This document shows, piece by piece, positions 20,670-30,666 of a stretch of DNA of 33,112 bases. Below the pieces are notes generated by a model. That model was not told the DNA's origin, made no database searches, and saw only the letters and a program-made list of their open reading frames with translations. A program made the position numbers and the translations under genes. The DNA is from Purshia tridentata (Eukaryota; Streptophyta; Magnoliopsida; Rosales; Rosaceae). The stretch lies in contig QANT01000991.1 in assembly GCA_003254885.1 (NCBI GenBank), positions 1 through 33,112 on the forward strand, given 5' to 3'. Position 1 is the first letter of the stretch, and every line of letters begins with the position of its first letter.

Positions 20670-23600
20670 TTCTAACTCATTCATTTTTTTATTTTTGAAA
20701 TGCTGTTAATGAATGCAGATCTTCTATTATGTTAGCTTGTGATGTGTTTTCTGTGGACAACCATTATCTTAATGAATTCTTAAGCCCTTTGCTATATTAT
20801 TCACCTTGTACTGTTCCCTTGTCATTTGCAGTTCATCTGATGATGGAACTTGTAGGATATGGGATGCCAGGAATTCTCAAGTGCGTCCCAGGATATACAT
20901 TCCAAGACCTCCAGATACTATAGCTGGTCAGTCGTTTTTCTAGAGCAGTTTAGGTTGTCCAACTTATTAACTGTGAAAGAGAACTTAATGTAGTTCCAGT
21001 GGTAAAGGGCATTTACCCCAAAGTTTGAACCTTCCCTTCCCCTTTGGCCTCCTTTGTACCCCGGAAAAAAAAAAGGAAAAAAAAAAAAAGAGAAGAGACC
21101 TTAGTGTAGTATTATTTCTTGGCTGCAGGGAGAAACAGTGGTCCATCCTCAAGCACTGTCACACAGAGCCATCAAATCTTCTGTTGTGCATTTAATGCTA
21201 ATGGAACGGTCTTTGTCACTGGTAGCTCAGACACTCTTGCAAGGGTATATTTTAAACATTTATGCTATTTCTGCAACCTTCTTTCATTTAGTTGTTATCC
21301 TTGTGTCAATAATATAAAAATATTGCACCTCTAATGAGTAATAAATAAACACAAGAACTGTATCCATAATAGTTTTCAGTGTGGTTCAGATACAAATCAG
21401 AAAGAAAGTTTTCATCTATTTATTTGTTCTAATAGCTTGCTTGTTGTAGGTGTGGACTGCTTCTAAGCCAGGCTCAGATGACTCAGACCAACCAAATCAT
21501 GAGATAGATGTGTTATCTGGCCATGAGAATGATGTCAATTACGTGCAATTTAGGTTAGTTTGTGCTGGTAGTTGCCAACGATATATGTGAAATCTTTGCA
21601 TGCTTATGTATGTTGCTCCATACTATGCAGTGGTTGTGCTGTAGTATCTAGATCTATGGCAGCAGATACCTCAAAGGAAGAGAACATTCCAAAATTCAAA
21701 AATTCGTGGTTTGTTTTCTCTGTCCTTGGCTTTTCATTATGGTGATAAATTTCTGTTTTCCAATTTTCTTTGTCTTCTCTCTGTGCACTTTTAGCTGTCT
21801 ATTCTACATTTTGTATTTTTGGGAGAAAAAATATTGCTACCCATAATCTTTTTTATTTTCCAGGTTCAATAATGACAATATAGTTACATGTTCTCGAGAT
21901 GGGAGTGCAATTATCTGGATTCCCAGATCACGAAGATCGCATGTAAGTTTTATGAGAGATAACTGCTAGCCCTCCCTTTTCTCCATTAGCTTTTATAGTC
22001 GAATAGTTGGATCAGCTTCTCTTGACTTTGTTGCTTTAAATTGAAAAAGTGTAGAGCTATTTTTGTGTTCCAGGGAAAATCTGGCCGTTGGACACGGGCA
22101 TATCATCTGAAAGTTCCACCTCCGCCAATGCCTCCTCAACCTCCACGAGGAGGCCCTCGCCAGAGAATTCTTCCAACTCCTCGTGGTGTTAATATGATTA
22201 CCTGGAGTCTTGACAATCGCTTCGTCCTTGCCGCTATCATGGGTAATTCGTTTGTTGTTAATATTTTATTTTAATCTCATTTGCATGTAATATAAAAATA
22301 CGAGTCTGATGACCTTTTACAAAGCATATTAGTCTTGTGAAGGCCATAAATTTGTAATTTGACAAATTAATATTGTTGTTATGCAGATTGCAGGATATGT
22401 GTATGGAATGCTTCTGATGGTAGCTTGGTGCATTCTTTGACAGGCCACAGTGAATCTGTACGAAGATATTTTTTTTTTTCCTAGAATTTTGTTATCTGAT
22501 CTTGCAAATAGAAGTATGGTGAATACTTTTTTTATATTTTATTATCTAGCTATTTGATAGAGTTTCCTGCCTCTCAAAGAATGTAGGGTTCGGTAGGGGG
22601 TCCTTACTTTAGAATCTGGGCCCACCTGGGGGATTTTTGGGTATAAAAAAAATAGAAGTATGGTGAAGAGACAGAGCTCAGTAGCGTGTGCCTTTCCATA
22701 ATAAATACATACACACAGATACAGTAATGTTCACCCAGTCGCCATGAAGCAAGAAATTTTATGGTCACCTACTGTTAGATGAGGTGAAAATAAATGTTAG
22801 TTGTTTTTGTGATAAAATATAATAACAATTGTATTTGAATTCAAACCTAACCTTCACCGTTAGATGAGATCCAACGGTAGGTGACCATGAAATTGCTCAT
22901 GGTGACCAGGTGAACTTTATTGTGAGTGTATATTTATCAGAGGAGCTTCTTAAGGGGTCTTCCTTTTTATAAGAATAAAATGGTAACGATGTGAGCCCAA
23001 CCTCAATGCAATCCAATGATCCAAATCGTCTATTTGTGAGATAGCCCGAATAGTGCAATCCCTTTTTGTCCAAGTAAAAAGGGATCCCTCTTAAGAAGGG
23101 GATCTTATATATATATTTCTCTTGAACTGGTTTTTCAGTTGTTTGGGTACTTTACCTTTTCTACAGGTAATACATAAATCTTTGATGATATTTTCTTGTG
23201 TTCTTTTTAGACATATGTTCTGGATGTTCATCCTTTCAACCCCAGGATAGCAATGAGTGCTGGCTATGACGGAAAAACAATTGTCTGGGATGTGAGTTTT
23301 CAGTTTCCTTATACTACTTGCAATTTCTTCTTATGTTCTATGTTTGTGAATACTTTGTTGACTTGCGATTCAGATATGGGAAGGCATACCTATCCGGATA
23401 TTTGAAACTGTGAAGTTCAGATTGGTAGATGGAAAGTTTTCACCGTAAGTGAAGAATAAGAAATCTATTATTGGAAGTTTTTTCTAGTGCCAGTTGTATC
23501 GACACTTCAAAGTTTTCTGTTTTTTTTTTTTCTGATTATAATTGAATGGAATCCTGTTTCCTTAGTATTCATCTTGTCTATATGATATTTTGCTCTTCAG

Positions 23601-26600
23601 AATGTTTTTGAACTTGCTCCGTCTTTATATACCTTTGGATTTGGCATTTCATAGTTCTATGTATCTTTCACCCTTGCATTATACCCCATACACGTATTTT
23701 AATTAATCATTTTTGCTTCTAACACCACACCCCCACCCCCCCTCTTCTTTCTCCCCTCTTTTTCCCCCTTTTGTTTCTGGCTACTGTTTATTACAATATT
23801 TTTTTGCTTCCTAGTTGCTTTCCTGTAGTTACAAAGTGTTCTCTCTCTGTAATATAGGGATGGGACATCAATTATATTATCTGATGATGTTGGCCAACTG
23901 TACATATTGGACAGTGGCCAAGGGGAATCCCACAATGATGCACAATATGATCAGGTATTATTGTTTTTGTTTTCTTTTTCTAGCAGAATATGGAATAAAT
24001 AGTTATGGTCTTACTTAATTAGGTAGAGGATTTCTTTTATATTTTTGTTTCCAAGTGGTACTTATTTTCTATGCACTTCTTTTGACAGTTTTTTCTTGGT
24101 GATTATCGCCCAGTCATTCAAGATAGCTTTGGAAATGTTCTTGATCAGGTTCGTTGGCCATTGTGTCACTGTTGTTGTTGACTAGTTTTCATATTGGGGT
24201 TAGTTCCACGCGAGGAGAAACTCTTTACTTGCTTAGGGAAAGAGTGGTTTCCGTCTTAGAATTTACTGCTCAGAATATAGCAAAGATGCCAGTTTTAAGT
24301 TCACTTGATTGCTGATAAAGTGAATTTTGATCAGGGATGGATTTATAGGGAAGTTTCTGGTTGCTGGATTTGGGAATGAGCAGGGAAAGTTGAAAAAATT
24401 TATAAGCAATAATTCAACAGTAGGGACTGTTGAATAAAATATGCTCACATCACCAGTTATATAATAATCCCGTGTGAATTTGTTCTGTTTGTTCCTTTGA
24501 TGCCTTAGTGATTCATAAATAAAGACCACTCTTTTGCTACGCATTCCTGGGGATGACTGATGCAGGACAAGGTGGGTGTTGCCTGTGATTATGATGGGCT
24601 TAGGATGATAGAAACTATAAGAAATACAATAGTGTAGAGAACAGAGAGGGTTTATGGATGCTGTAATTTTAGAGAAATATGATAGATGGAGAATAATCAG
24701 GAGGAGAAGAGAGGAGGTAAGGAGATCTCGAAGCACCAAGCCTTCAACACACTTGATTTTTATTCACTTAAAGGTGTACAACAAAAGTAGCCTTATTCAA
24801 AAGCTTCTGATACATCTCCCAAAGACTCCTGAAGATACCAAAAGACATTAAAATACTAAAAGCCTCATTAAAAAACAAGAGACCCATAGAGAACTTAAAG
24901 ACATTGTATGTTTCTAAGACCTGAATAAAAACTCATAATAAAACTTGGACATTAGCTCTTAGATTGACTCTTGATTTATTTATTTATATATTTTTCATTG
25001 ACGGACTCTTAAACAACCATGCACACTTCTCTTTGGACCAAAAAGGCCTTAATTTAGAGTTCAGCCAATGAGCTTAGTCTTGGGATTTCAAAGAGGATAC
25101 TTTTTGAACCAAGTTGTAGCTACTGCATCAATGACCAAGGCTCTTTAGATTCTTTTTTATTTATTTCTGTTATTTATTTTCTGTGTTGTCTGAATGACAA
25201 TTTTAATGGATTGGTTAACTGTATGCAGGGGATAGGCTGAGAGAAATTAACTAACTGTTTTGGATTGGCTGACCAAATTTCAAATTTACTTTTAGAGAGT
25301 TAAAATGTTAAATTGTGAGCCAAAACTCAGTGCCTGCCTTTGTATGGATGTATGCATGATTGACTTAACATAAATTAATTTTAAACATATGTACAGTGTT
25401 TCGATGTTAGATTTATATTGTTACATATTGTGAGCACTTCTTAGTTTGAGGTTATCTGCAAAATTTTATTCAGGAAACACAGCTTCCAGCTTACCGGAGG
25501 AATATGCAAGATCTACTTTGCGATGCAGGTTTCTCTCTACTCCTTTTCCTTTATGCAATAATTATCTTCTGGAAATTTCATTCTCTCATCCACTGGTTGT
25601 GTGGTGGGAACACTAGCCATGATACCGTATCCAGAACCCTACCAGAGTGCATACCAGCAGAGACGGTTAGGAGCTCTGGGTTCTGAGTGGCGTCCTTCCT
25701 CTCTAAGACTTGCTGTTGGGCCCGACTTCAGTCTAGATCCGGATTTCCAAATGTTGCCCTTGGCAGACTTGGATATATTGACTGAGCCGCTGCCAGAGTT
25801 TGTAGATGCCATGGATTGGGAACCAGAAAATGAAATGCAAAGTGATGATACTGATTCAGAGTTCAATATTACTGAAGAATATTCTACCGGAGGGGAGCAA
25901 GGAAGTTTATGTTCACATCCCTCTGTTGATTCAGAACGCAGTGCAGAAGACAGTGAGTCTGAGGATGATCAAATGGATGGACTTCGTAGATCAAGAAGGA
26001 AAAAACAAAAGGCTGATGTAAGTCCTCTTTTCAATTACAAATTATATTTTTGAATTTGGTTAGAACCTGCTTGAATGTTCCTCCTTTCTTCAGATTGAAG
26101 TCATGACTTCTTCTGGAAGGTTTGTTAAAAGAAGGAATTTGGATGAGTGTGATGGCAATTCTTTCAGAAGTAACAGAACAAGGAAATCAAGACATGGCCG
26201 AAAAGCTTCAAGAAAGAAATGTTCCACATCAAAGTCATTGAGACCTCAAAGAGCTGCTGCACGCAATGCTCTTACTCTGTTTTCTAAGATTACCGGAAGA
26301 TCCACAGGTGGAGAAGATGAAGATGAATCAGAAGGTGATATGTCAGGAAGTGAATCCACGCTACAAGATTCAAACATTGAGAGTGATGGATCTGATAGAA
26401 CTTCACAAAATCTGCAAAGCAAGCATTCAAAAGGAAAAGAGGTACTCGATGTGGTGTCTGAGGACATGGTTAGACCTCATGAGCTTTTGGAGATTCAAGT
26501 AAATGCTGGGCACAGGAGGAAATTGGTGTTTAAATTACCAAGACGAGAATCAAATAAGCTTGTGGCTACAGAAAGCACGGTACATAATTGTGACAATCAG

Positions 26601-29323
26601 GCTGATTTGGTCGATCAATCATGTAGAGTTCCTCAGGAAGCCACTGAAGCCAATGAGATTCATATATGCTCTCAGGATCCAAGGTCCTCTCCTCGTGATG
26701 AAAAATGCAGAGTATTTGAAAGAGCAGTGGAAGGGCAATTACATAAAGTTGGAAATCATTTAGATTGGACTGAGAATTTTAAAACTGGGAGAATTAGATG
26801 GGGAGGGTCCAGAGCTCGAACATCGAAGCGTCTAAGATCAGGAGAAGTCATGTCATCAGAGGCACTTTCCAGAACCTGTGGTCACAATGAAAAAGATTGC
26901 ACAAAACCTGAAAATAATTTTGGAACGATGTCCCCTCATTCGGAAAGCCAAATGCATGGGGATAATATGGATAGAGTGGCTATAACAAATGGGAAAACCA
27001 ATGGGGTTAGTACCTCTGAGGGCGTCAATGGTGAAATCAATGTTAACGAGCACGTAGGTGTTAGTGAATGCATGGATCATGATCAATCACCTAAATCTGT
27101 TCACATGGCTCCTTGGGATGCAAGCACTTCCTCTTACCTTGATAAGGATGGGACTGTTTTCTCTTTTGAACAAAATGAAAAGCTCACACCTGTCTCAACG
27201 AAATTAAGTTTGAGGAGGATTTCAAAGGATCCTGAAAGTCCTTGCAAAGAGGAACTGAAATCTGTTGTAGAGAACTTAGAAAATGGTAGATGCAACACAA
27301 TACATGAAAGCCTTTCAAGCATGAAACAGGATCCAGTTGTGCCAGAGGATGATGGAACCCATAAATTTATTTCAGATCACAGATACAGTGGTTCACGAGA
27401 ATCAGACAATCAATATGATAAGAATGTTATATACGGTATGCATGAATCAGTGGAGTCCCATTTAAATAGAAACAAAATGTTCAGTGCTGTTTATAGAAGG
27501 GTGAAATCACAGAGGGCTAGGATTAATATAGAAGGTGATACTGGTGGCAATGGAGAAGGCTCTTCATATACTTCAAATACAAGCAACCACGATGTCATTT
27601 CTAGAGCTAACCTTAATGATGACTCAATTGATGGAGCTCGTAGGACACGGTCCATGGGGTTGAAGGCATCGGCACATGATCCAAGTAGTGTAGATCATGA
27701 TAAATTGGGCCAAGGACATGAGCCAGGGAATACAGTTAGAAGTCCCCAAAACGGTTCTGTGGTTAAGTTTCAACTTCCGAATGAAGAATGGGGATCAAGT
27801 TCAAGGACTACAGTTCGATGCAGGTCTACTAGAAGCAGAAGAAGTAGTTATTATGGTTGTGACATGAATCCAGTGGAGAAAAGGAAGTCACATCAATCAG
27901 CAAGGAAAGGAACATGGTTAATGTTGTCAGCACATGAGGAGGGCTCACGATATATTCCTCAGTTAGGGGATGAAGTTGTATATTTGAGACAGGTTTATCT
28001 ATTTTTTTGCTGCTGGCTTCTTGTGTTTTTTTTTTTTTGGGGAGTGGGGGTGCAGGGTTGGTGTTGGTGTTGGTGTTGGGGTTTTGTGTATGGGACCACC
28101 CATTTTAGGTTTTGGATTATGAAGGTCCATAATTTCACTTACATTTTTTTTTTTCTCAGGGGCATCAGGAGTATTTCGATCTTGGTGGATTGAGAGAAAA
28201 CCCGCCTTGGACATTTATAAAGGGTAGAATAAGAGCTGTGGAATTTTGCAAAGTTCAAGACCTGGAGTATTCTTCATTTGCAGGCTCTGGGGATAGCTGC
28301 TGTAAATTGACACTACAATTTGTAGATCCTTCTTCTGATGTGTACAGTAAATCTTTCAAAATGACTCTGCCTGAAGTTACTGGTTTCCCTGACTTCATTG
28401 TTGAAAGAAGTCGTTATGCCTATTCTCTAGGCAAAAATTGGGGAAAGAGGGATAAGTGCAAAGTCTGGTGGAAAAATGATGGTGAGGATGATGGCAGTTG
28501 GTGGTATGGCCGGATTATTAAGACACAGGCGAAATCTTCTGAATTTCCAGACAGTCCATGGGAGATGTACACTGTTCAGTACAAACCTACTGGGGACATA
28601 CAGCTACATAGTCCTTGGGAGCTTTGGGAGCATTTTGAGGTCGATAGTAAGTGGGAGCCACCTCACATTGATGAAAAGAGCAAAAATAAGCTGTATACTG
28701 CCTTTGACAAACTAGAGCAGTCAGCCAGCAGTCGCCAGGTATCAGGCAAAAAAACCCTTTTAATTATGATACTTAAAAAAAAATTTGAAAAGTGACTGCA
28801 AGTGGCAGATTATCTGAAGATTTACTTGGATTTTTTCAATTTTGTTGTGTACAATTCAGGATTCTCTTGGGATTCAAAAATTGAAGCAACTTCAACAGAA
28901 GCCAAAGTTTACAAACTGGTATATCTTCGTTATTATTATTATTGTACTCTCATTATGTTCCCTTGGAGTCCATTAATATAGTTTATAAACAATGGCTTGC
29001 AGGCTTGGACTCCCCATACTAATAAAATATAGTTTTCTCAAGTACTATCAGGGATTTTGAAATGTAGTTTTGTTTTATGGAATTATCTCAGGTGTGCAGT
29101 TCCAATATCTCTTGAAGTGATCCGGTCTAGGTTAGAGAACAACTACTATCGAAGTTTGGAAGCGCTAAAGCATGACTTTAAGGTCATGTTGTTAAATTCC
29201 GAAACCTATGTTGAAAGCAATGCAGAGTCTTTGGGGAAAATGAAGCGCACATCAGATAGAGAGCTTCTAGCAAAATTGAAAAGCCTATCAGACTGGTTCA
29301 CACAGACAATATCATCTTTGTAG
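17459..29323 (+). CDS. PHIP/BRWD-like WD40-Tudor-bromodomain protein (putative CRL4 substrate receptor / chromatin reader)
   Basis: Twenty-three coding exons join in phase to 1,760 residues: 17459-17805, 18212-18366, 18636-18875, 19427-19536, 19607-19684, 19792-19898, 20832-20926, 21129-21244, 21450-21553, 21631-21708, 21864-21942, 22074-22242, 22387-22457, 23211-23291, 23374-23444, 23858-23954, 24089-24148, 25474-25528, 25617-26017, 26094-27992, 28160-28738, 28860-28918, 29092-29323. Order of parts: a BRWD/PHIP N-terminal module (about 45-150; REVYFLIMHLL, HQLLPRRYHAW); about eight WD40 repeats (about 238-670), the third ending RIWDAR (354-359), a DWD motif for DDB1 binding; acidic then basic segments (RRSRRKKQK); a Ser/Arg/Asp-rich linker, mostly one 1.9-kb exon (839-1471); a Tudor-like module (about 1450-1640; GDEVVYLRQGHQEYF, DSWWYG-like SWWYGRI); and a short bromodomain (about 1680-1760). 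Animal PHIP/BRWD proteins are CUL4-DDB1 receptors that read H3K4 methylation. A nuclear chromatin role here is inferred. Confidence 0.93.
20040..20510 (+). mobile_element. Decayed LINE (L1-type) reverse transcriptase fragment in intron 6
   Basis: Within the 933-bp intron between 19898 and 20832, the plus strand encodes a broken plant LINE reverse-transcriptase segment. Recognisable pieces are VVVFQHCWYILKSDF, then after a one-base frame shift EEFYNSGVVNAITNA and IIICLIANK, an internal deletion, then SFRLKEV and LVKGRQILDSMLVA followed by GLAFKL. These follow the order of the RT N-terminal and palm motifs in L1-like plant elements. The usual FRPISL block is missing. Upstream sequence to about 20040 may be further degraded RT. 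Same orientation as the host gene; non-functional. Confidence 0.8.
20619..20669. repeat. Compound (TC)n(TA)n microsatellite
   Basis: About 16 TC units run directly into about eight TA units, shortly after the LINE relic in intron 6 of the BRWD-like gene. Likely highly variable in length. Confidence 0.9.
22701..22937. mobile_element. MITE with long terminal inverted repeats in intron 13
   Basis: The left end begins ATAAATACATACAC and runs through GTTCACCCAGTCGCCATGA and TATGGTCACCTAC. The complement of the right end begins ATAAATATACACTC and runs through GTTCACCTGGTCACCATGA and CATGGTCACCTAC. The arms are about 90 bp each and well conserved, with a short AT-rich middle. No coding capacity. 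It lies between the coding exons ending at 22457 and starting at 23211. Confidence 0.8.
22940..23106. mobile_element. Second MITE in intron 13, adjacent to the first
   Basis: The left end (GAGCTTCTTAAGGGG, then CCTTTTTATAAG) is an inverted match of the right end, whose complement reads CCCCTTCTTAAGAGGG then CCCTTTTTACTTG. Arms are about 40 bp, total about 167 bp. It begins two or three bases after the neighbouring element ends, so one may have inserted at the border of the other, or both mark a preferred insertion site. Confidence 0.7.
24149..25473 (+). other. Long intron 17 of the BRWD-like gene
   Basis: At 1.3 kb this is the longest intron between coding exons. A purine-rich stretch at about 24640-24735 is followed by CACACTTGATTTTTATTCAC and AAGGTGTACAACA, which has the feel of retroelement sequence in reverse orientation, but I could not identify an element. 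No coding sequence recognised. Confidence 0.4.
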
Positions 29324-29739
29324 CTCCTGTAGTGAAGAATTCAGTCATTAATGAGGTTGAAGCAGCCCATCTGGGATTTTTTTTTAATTTTTTTTTGTAG
29401 ATATCTTAAGGGGTTTTTCCATTGTACCATAGGTTGAATTTTGGAAACGGTTTAATCCTTTGGGTGTTCCTTTTAGAAGGGAAATAGCGATCTGAGAGGC
29501 AATTTCTTGGTGGTAATGTTAATTTTCCACCAGAGAATTCATTCTTGTACAGACTTATTTATCATCAATAACAACAAAGGAAAAAAAGAAATATCAACCT
29601 TATAGTGTTGTTTCTAGTAATTATAATGGACCCCCACTGACAACACCATATTCCAAATTAATTTGCTTCTGTTCATGCTCCCTGTGATATTCTTAGCCAG
29701 GGTCGAACTGTCCATGTTCATTGCCATAGACATTTTGGG
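29324..29739 (+). other. 3' untranslated region of the BRWD-like gene and spacer
   Basis: AT-rich sequence following the stop codon at 29321-29323. The first 200-250 bp are probably 3' untranslated sequence. No other gene seen. Confidence 0.45.
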
Positions 29740-29939
29740 TACCAATAATTTACTTTTTATATTACATTTTTTATATTATCTTACTCGTTATTATTGTACT
29801 GAACATAATTTTTCTTTATTTTTAGAGTTTATTTTTATTTTTTTAGTGTTTAATATTGAATGTTATGTATGTAGATTATTACATAAAGTGGTATAAAATT
29901 ATAATATAAAAATTTAATAAATATAATATTATTGTTGTA
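29740..29939. mobile_element. MITE-like element with inverted ends, copy 2
   Basis: The left end (TACCAATAATTTAC) and the complement of the right end (TACAACAATAATATTA) are imperfect inverted copies, both followed by TTTTTATATTA-type sequence. The internal stretch with GTTATTATTGTACTG and TTTCTTTATTTTTAGAGTTT matches the element at 80-288 in the same order (GTTATTATTGTACTGG, TTCCTTATTTTTAGGGTTT), so these are two diverged members of one family. Confidence 0.6.
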
Positions 29940-29970
29940 GCCAAGTATATTTGTCTGAACCACATTCTTC

Positions 29971-30253
29971 ACCGATCTGTATTTTCATAATCCGAACCAC
30001 TTATATTTTAGATGATTATTTAAAGATATCTTTATAAAAAATCAACTAAATCAAAAAATTGATCATGTAATCTTTATAAATAAATTAACAATGAAAAATC
30101 CGTTTATTTATTTGATCACAGTTACATAATCAAAAGATATTTAAGTTGGTTGATTTTTTGTAAAAATAATCTTTATAGTTATAATCTAAAATATAAAGGA
30201 TTTTTATTATAAAATTATATTATGAAATGAAAATAATAAAAGAGAAGATCGGT
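29971..30253. mobile_element. Fold-back MITE with ACCGATCT ends
   Basis: The element starts ACCGATCT and ends AGATCGGT, a perfect 8-bp terminal inverted repeat. The inner arms also pair (TTATATTTTAGAT with its complement near 30178-30200, and AAAAAATCAAC with its complement near 30147-30160). The centre is at about 30100. The arm plan (CGAACC block, AT-rich block, AAAAAATCAAC-like block) resembles the fold-back element at 10640-11018, suggesting a shared superfamily. Confidence 0.65.
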
Positions 30254-30666
30254 AAAAAAGGTAAATTTGGAGAAAGCGAAAACATTCCTCTATTTGTCTA
30301 TGACATCAATAGTTGCATTATAGCTTACTTATGATCAAAATTATCTTTCATTTCAATGCATAGCGTGTATCCATGCAAAAGTACAAATTGAAAATTTCAC
30401 ATTAGGTAATGGGGCAGGCATTGCTTCCAAATAACATTATAGTGGCAAAATAGAGAAATTGTTGAATATCATACGATAGCCCATGCAAATGCGGGTGCAT
30501 GCAGCAGTGCCCGTAATTTTTTAATGCTAAGAATTTAATATTAACTCAACAAGTCTTTAAAAGCTCCATATCAGAATCTCGCTCCCAATGTCACATTTTT
30601 CTTTCTGAACAACAATACATGTTTTCCATGGCATGAAATATGAGCACATTAAGGGGCAAATAATTT
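30254..30666. other. Spacer and 3' region of RPB9
   Basis: AT-rich sequence including the presumed 3' untranslated region of the minus-strand RPB9 gene. No additional gene recognised. Confidence 0.45.

Noticed and set aside
20719..20729. A CAG acceptor-like site before the WD40 exon at 20832
   Set aside because: Using it breaks the reading frame and the WD40 repeat; the acceptor at 20831 gives the correct phase and motif.
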